Assembly (NCBI RefSeq): GCF_029760955.1
Contig: NZ_CP121682.1
Coordinates: forward strand, 1,550,001-1,614,000
Direction: 5' to 3'
Length of the DNA: 64,000 nucleotides
DNA from: Streptomyces cathayae
GTDB taxonomy: Bacteria > Actinomycetota > Actinomycetes > Streptomycetales > Streptomycetaceae
Below the pieces are notes generated by a model. It had not been told where the DNA came from. It ran no database searches and worked only from the letters and a program-made list of their open reading frames with translations. How positions within the stretch are numbered: position 1 is the stretch's first letter; each line of letters begins with the position of its first letter. Made by a program: the position numbers and the translations under genes. This document shows positions 45,868 through 54,621 of this stretch, in pieces.

Positions 45868-47923
45868 CGAGCAGCGAGGTGACCGCCGGTACCAGGACGA
45901 GCGCCATCACGAAGGCGGCGATCAGGATGCCGAACGACACCGCGAAGCCCAGCTGCTGGAGCATGCTGTTGGCGGCCAGCATCAGCACGCCGAAGGTGCC
46001 GGCCAGGATGACGGCGGCGGCCCCGATGGTGGGCGCCGAGTGGGTCACGGCGAGCCGGACGGCCTCCTGCTGGGTCCTGCCCCGGGCGATCTCCTCGCGG
46101 AGGCGGGCCACCATGAGGATGTTGTAGTCGGTACCGATCGCCACCACGAAGAGGTAGACGAACACGGGCAGCGCGAACATCAGCCCGTTCTCGCCCTTGA
46201 TCTGCTGGAAGACCAGGACGGTCGAGCCGAGGGTGGCACCGAACCCGAGGCCCACGGCCACGATCAGGTACCAGGGCGCGACGGCGCTGCGCAGCAGGAG
46301 TCCGAGAATCACCATGATGGCGATGCCGGCGATCGGGAAGACCAGCGAGTAGTCGTGCTCCACGGCGGTGCGGATGTCCGCGAGGACCGCGCTGGTGCCG
46401 CCGACGAGCGCCTCGGTGCCCTCGGGCGCCACCCGGTGCGCGGTGTCGCGCAGGTCTCCGGAGACCAGGTCGATGGCCGCCTCCTCGGCGGGGCGGAAGT
46501 CCAGGACCACGCTGAACTGCGCCGCGTCCCCGGCGGTGCCGAGCATGGCCGGGGAGACGTCTCCGACGCCCTCGACCCCGGAGAGCTGTTCGCGGAACGT
46601 CTCCAGGTCGGCCGGGTCGAGCCGGGAGCCGTCCTTGGAGGCGACGAGCACCAGGGAGGGGTCGGTCTGCCCGGCGGAGAAGCCGTTCCTGAGGTCCTTG
46701 GACGCCTGGACGGACTCCAGGTTCTGCGGCAGCGAGCTCTCGCTGTCGAACTCGGCGCTGAAGCCGAACGCGGCCACGCTCATGACGGCCAGCAGGCCGC
46801 CGGAGAGACCCGCGAGGAGGCGGGGCCGCCGGGAGACGAGGGTGCCGAGCCGGCCGGCGAGGGCGTTCCTGGGCTGCTTCTTCCACGCCTTGGACGGCCA
46901 GAACGCTTTGGTGCCCAGCAGCGAGAAGACGGCGGGTACGAGAGTGAGGGAGGCCAGCAGGGTGACGGCCACGGCGATGGCCAGCGACGGACCCATGGCG
47001 CGCAGCATGCCCATGGTGGAGAGCACCAGGGCGAGGAAGGCGACGATGACCGCGCCGGCCGCGGAGGCGATGGTCTCGCCGACCCGGGTCACCGCGTCGA
47101 TCATGGCCTCCTTGGCTTCCTGCCCCTCCCGCAACTGCTCGCGGTACCGGAAGAGCAGGAACAGGATGTAGTCGGTGCCGACGCCGAACAGCACCACGAT
47201 GAGGATGGCGGAGACCGAGTTGTCGGCCTGGAGCCCGCCGAGTTCGGCGGCGGTGGCGATCAGCCCGGTGGCCACCACGAACACCAGAAGAATCAGCAGC
47301 ACCGGCAGCAGCGCGATGAGCGGACTGCGGAAGATCAACAGCAGCAGCACCACGATCAGCACCAGGGTCGCCAGCATGATCATCGCATCGGTGTTGCCGG
47401 AGGACTCGAGGTTGTCCAGCCCGCTGGCGGTCGGCCCGGTCACCCCCATGCTCAGGCCGCTCTTCGCGAGCAGCGGCTTGGCGTCCGCCCGGAGCTGCTT
47501 CACCGACTCGAAGAGCTTCTGGTCGTAGTGGTTCTCCGTCGTGGCGAAGACACTCGCCAGCGCCACCTTGCCGTTGGGCGAGACCGCCTCGGGGCTCGCG
47601 AGGACCGACTTCACCTTGGCGTAGCCCTCCGCCTGCAGGGCCCCGGCGATCCGGGTCACCTCCGCCAGGTCGGCCGGAGAGAGCTTGCCCCCGTCGGCGC
47701 GTTGGAACACCGCGATGGCGGAGGGCTGCTCCGCCGTCGGGAACGCGCGCTGCTGCAGCTCCGTGACACGCACCGACTCGTAGTGGGACGGCAGGAAGTC
47801 CGCCTGGTCGTTGGTGCTCTTCAGCTGCGGCGCCAGCGCGACCGCGGCGACGGTCGCGACGAGCCAGGCGACGATCGTCAGCCAGGGCCGGTGGACGGCG
47901 AACCGCCCTATCCGTCCGAACAT
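45773..47923 (-). CDS. MmpL/RND-superfamily exporter
   Basis: Proton-driven membrane exporter of 716 residues, the usual size of the Streptomyces actII-3-like MmpL group. It has two repeats, each with a large extracytoplasmic loop followed by a helix bundle; GTDYILFLLFRYRE and GTDYNILMVARLREE are the family's conserved segments in each half. The start is the ATG at 47923 with AAGGAG just upstream on the minus strand; the frame is open further 5' but that part is low-complexity and lacks a ribosome site. It is divergent from the polyprenyl synthase. Substrates of this group are usually lipids or secondary metabolites, so it could export the peptide or an isoprenoid or lipid partner. Confidence 0.92.
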   Translation of the reverse strand: MFGRIGRFAVHRPWLTIVAWLVATVAAVALAPQLKSTNDQADFLPSHYESVRVTELQQRAFPTAEQPSAIAVFQRADGGKLSPADLAEVTRIAGALQAEGYAKVKSVLASPEAVSPNGKVALASVFATTENHYDQKLFESVKQLRADAKPLLAKSGLSMGVTGPTASGLDNLESSGNTDAMIMLATLVLIVVLLLLIFRSPLIALLPVLLILLVFVVATGLIATAAELGGLQADNSVSAILIVVLFGVGTDYILFLLFRYREQLREGQEAKEAMIDAVTRVGETIASAAGAVIVAFLALVLSTMGMLRAMGPSLAIAVAVTLLASLTLVPAVFSLLGTKAFWPSKAWKKQPRNALAGRLGTLVSRRPRLLAGLSGGLLAVMSVAAFGFSAEFDSESSLPQNLESVQASKDLRNGFSAGQTDPSLVLVASKDGSRLDPADLETFREQLSGVEGVGDVSPAMLGTAGDAAQFSVVLDFRPAEEAAIDLVSGDLRDTAHRVAPEGTEALVGGTSAVLADIRTAVEHDYSLVFPIAGIAIMVILGLLLRSAVAPWYLIVAVGLGFGATLGSTVLVFQQIKGENGLMFALPVFVYLFVVAIGTDYNILMVARLREEIARGRTQQEAVRLAVTHSAPTIGAAAVILAGTFGVLMLAANSMLQQLGFAVSFGILIAAFVMALVLVPAVTSLLGERAWWPGRDRREPAESDEAVPTSAPEPATT

Positions 47924-48310
47924 GGTGCTCCTTCGTGCTTCCTCGGCTGGGGGGGGATACCGGGGCCAGTACATGGGGGTCGCCGGTTCTCCCCGCAGTC
48001 TGGCCGCCTGTTCCGCCGCCCGACGACGACGAGCCGCCAATGCGGCAAGAACCTGCCAGGGCCGTTGCCCGCGGTCCGGGCCCGGTGTGACAGTCCTGAT
48101 GTACGCAGCGCGATCCGGTGCGGCACCCCTGGCGTCCGCAGCGCGACCCGTCGCGGACGCTCTCCACTCCTCTGGCCCGCCGCGCCCGCCCTCCGGCCCT
48201 GCCGCGGCAGCGGAAGGGCATCCGGCTGTCCGGAGCCTGCCCCGCGCGGCGGCCGTCCGCAGTGTCCGGCCGGGAGATCCCGTGCCTCATCTTCTTCATC
48301 AGGAGCCCGG
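47924..48310. promoter_or_regulatory. Divergent intergenic region with 33-bp-spaced direct repeats
   Basis: This 387-base gap separates the minus-strand exporter from the plus-strand prenyl synthase and must hold promoters for both. It contains a near-exact direct repeat, GCAGCGCGAYCCG at 48105-48117 and 48138-48150, whose starts are 33 bases apart (three helical turns). An 8-bp inverted repeat (48132-48139 with 48153-48160) overlaps the second copy. A third partial copy (GTCCGCAG) lies near 48256. No convincing -10/-35 pair was recognised. Regulator binding is inferred. Confidence 0.5.
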
Positions 48311-49336
48311 ATGAACCTGTTGAGCGCCCCGGAGCACCGTTCCCTCGTGTCCGGACTGGCCATCGACGACCCGGCACTGCGGGACCGGCTGGCCGAGCGT
48401 CTGCGAAGCGTCGAACAGCACCTCCGGGAGCGCACCGCCCGTACCGCCGACCCCCGTGTCGCCCCGCTCGTCGGGCATCTCGTGGCCACCGGCGGAAAGC
48501 GGCTGCGGCCCCTTCTGGTCCTGCTGGGTGCGGAGTTCGGGGATGCGGAGAGCGAGGGGGCCGTCGACGCGGCCGTCCTGGCCGAACTCGTCCATGTTTC
48601 CTCCCTCTACCACGACGACGTCATCGACAACGCCGACACCCGGCACGGGGCGGCCAGCGCCAACGCCCGCTGGGGGAACCGCCGCGCGGTGTTCGCCGGG
48701 GACTGGCTCCTCGCCCAGGCCGCCCAGCTGGCCTGCGCACTCGGGCCGCACGCGGTGCGGATGAACGCGGTGACCGCCGACCGGCTGGTGCAGGGCCAGA
48801 TGCTGGAGCTGCTCGGCCCGGATTCCGGGACCGCTCCCCTGGACCACTACTTCCAGGTGACGGCCGGCAAGTCCGCGTCCCTGATCGCCCTGTCGCTGCG
48901 ACTCGGTGCCCTGCAGGCGGGCGCGTCCGCCGCGTACGTCGACGCTCTCGCCGAGTACGGCGAGCAACTGGGCCTCGCCTTCCAGATATCCGACGACCTC
49001 CTCGACATCGAGGCACCCGCCTCCTCATCGGGCAAGGAACCGGGAAAGGACGTGGAGGCCGGGGTGCTCAGTCTCCCTGTGCTGCTCGCCCTGTTCGACG
49101 ACGAACCGGGCGACGGTGAGCTGCGTGCCCTGCTCGCCGCCGGGCCGGCCGCCGGGACGCACCCGCACCGCCGGGCGTTGGAACTCCTGCGGGACTCCCC
49201 CGCGCTCGCCACGGCCGAGGCCATGATGGACGATCGCCTGGCCCTGGCCCGTACCGCCCTCGCAGCCCTGCCGCCGACCCCTGCACGCTGGGTCCTCGGC
49301 TCGCTCTGCGACTTCGTGGCCCACCGCAGGGGCTGA
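48311..49336 (+). CDS. trans-polyprenyl diphosphate synthase (long chain)
   Basis: Condenses isopentenyl diphosphate onto an allylic primer to build a linear isoprenoid chain. 341 residues. GGKRLRPLL for substrate binding, the first Asp-rich motif DDVIDNAD and the second ISDDLLD are intact. Small residues (Ser, Ser) at positions -4 and -5 before the first motif leave an open pocket, which in this family means a long product, such as a menaquinone side chain. ATG 48311 has AGGAG at 48301-48305. The SARP gene starts 22 bases downstream and is probably co-transcribed. Orientation opposite to the MmpL/UbiB pair suggests a shared control region. Housekeeping or cluster role cannot be settled from sequence alone. 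Confidence 0.92.
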   Translation: MNLLSAPEHRSLVSGLAIDDPALRDRLAERLRSVEQHLRERTARTADPRVAPLVGHLVATGGKRLRPLLVLLGAEFGDAESEGAVDAAVLAELVHVSSLYHDDVIDNADTRHGAASANARWGNRRAVFAGDWLLAQAAQLACALGPHAVRMNAVTADRLVQGQMLELLGPDSGTAPLDHYFQVTAGKSASLIALSLRLGALQAGASAAYVDALAEYGEQLGLAFQISDDLLDIEAPASSSGKEPGKDVEAGVLSLPVLLALFDDEPGDGELRALLAAGPAAGTHPHRRALELLRDSPALATAEAMMDDRLALARTALAALPPTPARWVLGSLCDFVAHRRG

Positions 49337-49357
49337 ACCACCTTCTGGAGACCGAAC

Positions 49358-51385
49358 ATGCCGGGGTACAGCGACACCGTGCGCGACTTCGTCCGACCCG
49401 GATCCGCGGGAACGGGCCGCGTCCGGCCGCCCGCCACGCAACCGCGCCCGGCCGCCGGGCCGCGAGGACGAAGACCGGCGGGTGTGAACGGCCTCGAGCC
49501 GTCCGTGTTCCGCGTACTCGGGTCGGTCGAGGCCGAGGCCGGCGGACGGGCGGTCACCCTCGGCGGAGCGAAGCAGCGCACGGTTCTCGCGGCGATGCTG
49601 CTCGCCGGGGGCCGGCCGCTCTCCGACGACCGGCTCAAGGCCCTGCTGTGGGGGTGCGAACCGCCCGCCACGGCGACGGCCCAGCTCTACACCTACGTCT
49701 CCCGGCTCAGGAAGTGCCTGGGTACCGACATCCACCTGGAGCGGCACGCCCACGCCTACCGACTGGACACACGGGGCGCCTTCTTCGACTGGACGGTTTT
49801 CGAGAGCCTGGTGGACCGCGGTCGCGCGGACCTGACGGCGGGCCGCTACACCGCGGCCGCCGACCGTCTCGGGCAGGCGCTCGCGTTACGGCGCGGGCCG
49901 GTCCTCTCCGATGTCACCGTCCACCTCAGGGAACGCCAGCGGCCCTTGCTGGACGAGGCCCTCCTCTCCACGCGGGAAGACCGGATCGAAGCCGAACTGG
50001 CCCTGGGAGGCCACGACGCGGCGGTTCCGCAGCTGATGCGGCTCGTGATGGAGAACCCCCTGCGCGAGCGGCTGCTCGGCCAGCTCATGACCGCTCTGCA
50101 CCGGTGCGGCCGGCAGGCGGAGGCCCTCGCGGTGTACGAGCGCGGCCGACGGATGCTCCGTGACGAGCTGGGGGTGGACCCGGGCCGGGCCCTGCGTGAC
50201 ATCCGGCAGGCCGTGCTGACGGGCACGCTCGCGCGGTCCGTCGCGCGCGGGGAAGCGGAGCTCTCCGGCACGGCGCTCGCCCTGCCGGACGGTGGGCCCC
50301 GCTCCGCGGTGGCACGGGCGCGGGCGCGCGACCGCGGCGCCTGGAACGGTGTCGTGCCCGCGATGCTGCCCGCCGACGTCGCGGACTTCTCCGGTCGCCG
50401 CCGGGAACTGGCCGCCCTCATGGCCGACCTGCGCCGAGCAGGGCCCTCCCCCCTCGTGGTGACGGGCGCCGCGGGTACCGGCACATCGGCCCTGGCCGTG
50501 CACGCGGCGCACCGGGCACGGCAGAGCTTCCCGGACGGGCAGCTTCATGCCGACCTGTCCGGAGGGTCCGGACGCCCCCGCTCCCCCGGCGAGGTACTCG
50601 GCTGGTTCCTCCGGGCCATGGGCGTCGCGGAGCACGAACTTCCGGCGTCTACGGAGGAGCGCGGCCAGCTCTACCGCAGCCTGCTCGCCGACCGCCGGAT
50701 GCTGGTGCTCCTGGACAACGCCGTGGACGACCGCCAGGTCCGCCCGCTGCTGCCCGGCACGGACGGCTGCCGCACGCTGATCACCGGCCGGGACTCCTTC
50801 ACCACCCTGCCGGGAGTGCGTCCGGTCCCCCTCGGCCCGATGAGCGCCAGGGAGGGCCACCGGATGCTGAGCGCGATCGTGGGGCCCGAACGGACCGGGG
50901 ACGAGCCCGACGCGGCCGCCCGCATCGTCGAACTGTGCGACCGGCTGCCGCTCGCCCTGCGGATCGTGGCGGCCCGGCTGGCTGCGCACCCGCGCCGACG
51001 ACTCGCGGCGGCGGCGGCCCGGCTCGAACCGGAGGAACGCAGGCTCGACGAACTGCGGGAGGGCGACCTGGACATCCGGGCGGCGCTGTCCTCCGGTCAC
51101 CGGCGGGTGACCGGACCGGTGCGCACGGCCTTGGGTGTCCTGGCGTCCGGCTGCCCCGACGTCTTCGACTCGCAGGAGGCGGCGAACGCCCTCAGCTGCC
51201 TGGAGGAGGACGCCGAGGACGCTCTGGAGACGCTGGCCGCCGCCCGCCTGCTGGAGGTGTCCGGTCCGGCCCCGCACCGCTACCGCCTCACGCCGCTGGT
51301 CCGCCTCTTCGCCCGCGAGCAGAGCCGCGGGGGACCGGCTTCACCCGGCACGCCGGACGGCGGGCGACGACCGGTCATCTGCTGA
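49358..51385 (+). CDS. SARP-family transcriptional regulator with NB-ARC-like domain (AfsR type)
   Basis: Streptomyces antibiotic regulatory protein, 675 residues: an OmpR-like winged-helix DNA-binding domain (about 50-140), a bacterial transcriptional activation domain (about 145-290) and an ATPase-like domain with flanking helical region (about 345-660). Such proteins activate secondary-metabolite operons by binding direct heptamer repeats. GGAG at 49345-49348 supports the ATG; an in-frame GTG at 49484 would remove a low-complexity N-terminal stretch. Two oddities are noted separately: a TTA codon at 49886, and a P-loop near residue 370 reading GAAGTGTS, which lacks the lysine of GxxxxGK(T/S). 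The Walker B-like MLVLLDNAVD is kept. It may control the synthetase operon, the prenyl block, or both. Confidence 0.92.
   Translation: MPGYSDTVRDFVRPGSAGTGRVRPPATQPRPAAGPRGRRPAGVNGLEPSVFRVLGSVEAEAGGRAVTLGGAKQRTVLAAMLLAGGRPLSDDRLKALLWGCEPPATATAQLYTYVSRLRKCLGTDIHLERHAHAYRLDTRGAFFDWTVFESLVDRGRADLTAGRYTAAADRLGQALALRRGPVLSDVTVHLRERQRPLLDEALLSTREDRIEAELALGGHDAAVPQLMRLVMENPLRERLLGQLMTALHRCGRQAEALAVYERGRRMLRDELGVDPGRALRDIRQAVLTGTLARSVARGEAELSGTALALPDGGPRSAVARARARDRGAWNGVVPAMLPADVADFSGRRRELAALMADLRRAGPSPLVVTGAAGTGTSALAVHAAHRARQSFPDGQLHADLSGGSGRPRSPGEVLGWFLRAMGVAEHELPASTEERGQLYRSLLADRRMLVLLDNAVDDRQVRPLLPGTDGCRTLITGRDSFTTLPGVRPVPLGPMSAREGHRMLSAIVGPERTGDEPDAAARIVELCDRLPLALRIVAARLAAHPRRRLAAAAARLEPEERRLDELREGDLDIRAALSSGHRRVTGPVRTALGVLASGCPDVFDSQEAANALSCLEEDAEDALETLAAARLLEVSGPAPHRYRLTPLVRLFAREQSRGGPASPGTPDGGRRPVIC
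49886..49888 (+). promoter_or_regulatory. TTA leucine codon in the SARP gene (possible bldA control point)
   Basis: In frame as codon 177 within ...GCG TTA CGG.... TTA is read in Streptomyces by the developmentally timed bldA tRNA, so full translation of this regulator may wait for aerial growth. It is the only in-frame TTA I noticed by eye in this window. Confidence 0.7.
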
Positions 51386-51395
51386 CGGAACACGG

Positions 51396-51779
51396 TCAGC
51401 CGCAACCTCCCGCGTGCCCCTCGTCGAGGCGGAACGACATCGGGGAGCCCTCCTCACTGCTGCGCGGGAGCAGCGAACAGCTCAGGGAGTCGATGTAGCT
51501 GGCCACCAGATCGCTCCACCGGATGTCGGAGTCGAGGTCCCACCGGTCGAGCAGTTCCGAGGACGGGCCGGCCGGCTCGGTTCCCCCGAAGCCGTCCTGC
51601 TGCACGAGATCCCAGATCGTGTCCCGGGCGGTCGCCTCGTCGGACACGCTCTGGCCGTTCAGGACCGTCATCAGGTTCATCCCTCCTTGTTCCAACCAGG
51701 ACGTGATCTCCTCCTCCAGTTCCGCCGGCAGCTGCTCGCTGTCGCGGTCGTCCCCCTCATGGGGCATCCTCCCGCTCAT
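51396..51779 (-). CDS. Uncharacterised 127-residue acidic protein
   Basis: I do not recognise this protein. ATG 51779 is chosen because GGGAGG lies five bases upstream on the minus strand; a GTG at 51800 would add seven residues. The N-terminal half is acidic and probably helical (ELEEEITSWLEQGG), the middle is rich in Asp and Trp (RWDLDSDIRWSDL), and the C-terminus is a Ser-rich stretch ending GGCG. Its only two cysteines are in SLSCSLL and the GGCG end. It runs toward the SARP gene with just 10 bases between the stops, with no room for a terminator hairpin. No membrane segment or signal peptide is visible. A role with the peptide cluster is possible but unsupported beyond position. Confidence 0.65.
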   Translation of the reverse strand: MSGRMPHEGDDRDSEQLPAELEEEITSWLEQGGMNLMTVLNGQSVSDEATARDTIWDLVQQDGFGGTEPAGPSSELLDRWDLDSDIRWSDLVASYIDSLSCSLLPRSSEEGSPMSFRLDEGHAGGCG

Positions 51780-52115
51780 AACCGCCTCCCTCGTCGACAC
51801 GGATCCGATCGGTCAGTACCGGAACAGCATCCGGGAAGCGTCTATGAATCACCTATGGAAAGCGGTCCTGCCCGAACTCCTTGACTTCTTGGACCCACCG
51901 GCCGGGACACCCGCGCGGCGTGCCGACGGGGTCTGCACGGTGATCGGTCCGTTGCTCCGGGCCGGGGAAGAGGTGGCTGTGGACGTTCGGGGGCGTCGCG
52001 GCGCCGGTGTGCCCCGACCGCTCCGGCACGACCTTGGCGGAATCCCCCGCGGCCGTACCGACCGCCGTGGCCCGTGAGGTGGACGCGAGGTCATCGCCTC
52101 GGGGGGTCCTGTCGT
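51780..52115. other. Intergenic region, no gene supported
   Basis: 336 bases upstream of the 127-residue protein and downstream of the small membrane protein. It contains a locally AT-richer stretch near 51841-51865 that could hold the promoter of the minus-strand gene, but no clear -10/-35 pair. Open frames here look like shadows without ribosome sites. Confidence 0.4.
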
Positions 52116-52463
52116 TCACTCCTCCGGTGTGCGGGTGGGGTGGGGGCGGTGCAACTGCGCCCAGAGGCGGGCCTCTTCGCGTGTGCTGCGCCGGCGGTGG
52201 ACGGCGGCACGTCCCCAGAGGCCGGTCGTGACGGTCGCCCCCGTCAGGGCCGCCGCACAGGGCGGCCACCAGCCCCCGGTCACGAGCAGGAGTACGGCGA
52301 CGACGGCTGCCGTGCTCCAGCCGCTGAGGCAGGCCACCGCCTCGGCACGCCGGGACGCGGGCCGGTCGGCCCCCGCGCGCAGGTCGACGAGGGCCGGCAG
52401 GTACCAGACGGAGCCGGCCGTGGTCACCGCCGCGGCGCCGAGGGCCAGGACTGGATGGGACAC
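52116..52463 (-). CDS. Small two-to-three-helix membrane protein linked to oxidase subunit I
   Basis: 115 residues beginning GTG at 52463, three bases after the oxidase stop, so the two are almost certainly co-translated. Two hydrophobic segments (about residues 5-27 and 48-82, the second long enough for two helices) are followed by a basic, Arg-rich tail. I do not recognise a family. The position suggests a small accessory subunit or assembly factor for the oxidase; the usual subunits II-IV are absent here. Confidence 0.7.
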   Translation of the reverse strand: MSHPVLALGAAAVTTAGSVWYLPALVDLRAGADRPASRRAEAVACLSGWSTAAVVAVLLLVTGGWWPPCAAALTGATVTTGLWGRAAVHRRRSTREEARLWAQLHRPHPTRTPEE

Positions 52464-52466
52464 GGC

Positions 52467-54125
52467 TCAGCCCACCGTCTCCAGGGCGGCGATCTCCGGA
52501 TGGTGCACGTCGAAGGCCGGGGATTCGGACCGGATGCGGGGCAGGGAGGTGAAGTTGTGGCGCGGGGGCGGGCAGGAGGTGGCCCACTCCAGGGAGCGGC
52601 CGTAGCCCCAGGGATCGTCGACCTCGACCTTCTTGCCGTACTTGGCCGTCTTCCACACGTTGTAGAAGAAGGGCAGGATCGACATGCCGAGCAGGAACGA
52701 CCCGATCGACGACAGGGTGTTGAGGGCGGTGAAGCCGTCGGCCGCCAGGTAGTCCGAGTAGCGGCGGGGCATGCCCTCGGCGCCCAGCCAGTGCTGGACC
52801 AGGAAGGTGAGGTGGAAACCCGCCGTGAGCGTCCAGAAGGTGATCTTCCCGAGGCGTTCGTCGAGCACCTTGCCGGTGAACTTCGGCCACCAGAAGTGGA
52901 ATCCGGCGAACATCGCGTACACGACCGTACCGAAGACCGTGTAGTGGAAGTGCGCGACGACGAAGTACGAGTCGGTGAGGTGGAAGTCCAGCGGCGGCGA
53001 GGCCAGGATGACTCCGGTCAGCCCGCCGAAGAGGAACGTGACGAGGAAGCCCACGGTCCAGAGCATGGGCGTCTCGAACGACAGACTGCCCTTCCACATG
53101 GTGCCGATCCAGTTGAAGAACTTCACCCCGGTGGGAATGGCGATCAGGAAGGTCATGAAGGAGAAGAACGGCAGCAGCACCCCGCCCGTGGTGTACATGT
53201 GGTGCGCCCAGACGGTCAGCGACAGACCCGCGATGGCGATCGTCGCGCCGATCAGCCCCATGTAGCCGAACATCGGCTTGCGGGAGAAGACCGGGATCAC
53301 CTCGGAGACGATGCCGAAGAACGGCAGGGCCAGGATGTAGACCTCGGGGTGGCCGAAGAACCAGAACAGGTGCTGCCACAGCAGCGCCCCGCCGTTCGCC
53401 GCGTCGAAGATGTGGCCGCCGAACCCGCGGTCGTACTCCAGGGCGAACAGTGCCGCCGCCAGCACCGGGAACACCATGAGGACCAGCACGCTGGTGAGGA
53501 GCACGTTCCAGGTGAAGATCGGCAGGCGGAACATGGTCATGCCCGGCGCGCGCATGCAGAGGATCGTGGTGATGAAGTTGACCGCGCCCAGGATCGACCC
53601 GAAGCCGGACAACGCCACGCCCATGATCCACAGGTCGGCTCCCACGCCCGGCGAGTAGACGGCGTCGGAGAGCGGGGCGTACAGGAACCAGCCGAAGCCG
53701 GCGGCGCCGTCCGGGGTGAGGAAGCCGCTCGCCGCGATCGAGGAACCGAAGAAGAACAGCCAGTAGGCGAGCATGTTCAGCCGGGGGAAGGCCACGTCCG
53801 GCGCGCCGATCTGCAGCGGCATGATCCAGTTCGCGAACCCGGTGAACAGCGGCATCGCGAACATCAGCAGCATGATCGAACCGTGCATCGTGAACGCCTG
53901 GTTGAACTGCTCGTTCGACATGATCTGCAGTCCGGGGCGGGCCAGCTCCGCCCGCATCAGCAGTGCCAGCACACCGCCGACGACGAAGAACACGAACGCG
54001 GAGATCAGGTAGAGCGTCCCGATCTTCTTGTGGTCGGTGGTCGTCAGCCACTCCACCCACGACGGACGTGCCGTCCCGGGCCCGATCTCCCGGGGATGCC
54101 CGGGCGCCCCCGTGCCGGAAGCCAC
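52467..54125 (-). CDS. ctaD: Cytochrome c oxidase subunit I (orphan ctaD paralogue)
   Basis: Haem-copper oxidase catalytic subunit, 552 residues with about twelve membrane helices, normal for the family. It reduces oxygen to water and pumps protons in the plasma membrane. Visible ligands: FTMHGSIM (haem a His), [10 protein letters not shown] (CuB His and the cross-linked Tyr), AHHMYTTGG (two CuB His) and [10 protein letters not shown] (haem His pair). The start is set at GTG 54125, which has GGAGG eight bases upstream on the minus strand; the frame is open further 5' but that stretch is not like a ctaD N-terminus. Subunit II, III and cytochrome bc genes are not adjacent, so this looks like a second, stand-alone ctaD rather than the main respiratory locus. 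Confidence 0.93.
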   Translation of the reverse strand: MASGTGAPGHPREIGPGTARPSWVEWLTTTDHKKIGTLYLISAFVFFVVGGVLALLMRAELARPGLQIMSNEQFNQAFTMHGSIMLLMFAMPLFTGFANWIMPLQIGAPDVAFPRLNMLAYWLFFFGSSIAASGFLTPDGAAGFGWFLYAPLSDAVYSPGVGADLWIMGVALSGFGSILGAVNFITTILCMRAPGMTMFRLPIFTWNVLLTSVLVLMVFPVLAAALFALEYDRGFGGHIFDAANGGALLWQHLFWFFGHPEVYILALPFFGIVSEVIPVFSRKPMFGYMGLIGATIAIAGLSLTVWAHHMYTTGGVLLPFFSFMTFLIAIPTGVKFFNWIGTMWKGSLSFETPMLWTVGFLVTFLFGGLTGVILASPPLDFHLTDSYFVVAHFHYTVFGTVVYAMFAGFHFWWPKFTGKVLDERLGKITFWTLTAGFHLTFLVQHWLGAEGMPRRYSDYLAADGFTALNTLSSIGSFLLGMSILPFFYNVWKTAKYGKKVEVDDPWGYGRSLEWATSCPPPRHNFTSLPRIRSESPAFDVHHPEIAALETVG

Positions 54126-54436
54126 GGCGTGCCCCTCCGCGGTCCCCACCCCCCGCGTCTCTCGTATCTGCCCCTCGTCCACCGTCGGCGCCCTGCCCTT
54201 CCGCTCATGTCCGTACGCGTCGTCGAGCCGGGAGGGGCCGGGTCGACCGGGGTGGACGCGACGCCTCCCGGCCGCTGCCACATGATCCTTTCCGGGGTAC
54301 CGGGTTCGGACAGGGCCGAACAGTCCACACCGGGGCCCGGGAGGGGGGCCCAACGGCCCTGATGCGTCCGGCGGCCGGGGCTCGTCCGGCAGCAGCTCCA
54401 CGTGAGCCTCCCGGCCACCCCGGCCCAGGTGGCCGG

Positions 54437-54586
54437 GAGGACCTGCTCACCGTCACCGAGCTCATCGAAGCCGACGAGCTCACTCCCGCGGACGAGCACA
54501 CCCACTCCCTGGCCGACACGGCCGAGGGCGTACGCCATGCGGAGCAGGGCCACGCCCGCGGCAAGGCCGCGGTCACCGTGGTGTGA
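54437..54586 (+). pseudogene. 3' remnant of a medium-chain zinc-type dehydrogenase/quinone oxidoreductase
   Basis: A short plus-strand frame ending at TGA 54584-54586 encodes about 49 residues that match the C-terminus of MDR-family dehydrogenases: ELIEADELTP, then SLADTAEGVRHAEQGHARGK, then VTVV. The catalytic and Rossmann parts are missing upstream and no start or ribosome site fits. It appears to be the tail left after deletion of a gene. The rest of 54126-54436 shows no gene. Confidence 0.7.
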
Positions 54587-54621
54587 GCACCCTTGCCGCG
54601 CACCCTCGCCTGCGGTCCCCC

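Noticed and set aside
47811..48314. 167-codon plus-strand frame upstream of the prenyl synthase
   Set aside because: It starts inside the antisense of the exporter, is low-complexity and has no ribosome site.
51396..51779. Possible MbtH-like protein for the synthetases
   Set aside because: It lacks the conserved Trp/Pro pattern and the roughly 70-residue length of MbtH proteins.
51853..54060. 735-codon minus-strand frame overlapping the oxidase gene
   Set aside because: It is the out-of-frame shadow of ctaD, whose haem and copper ligands are all intact in the other frame.
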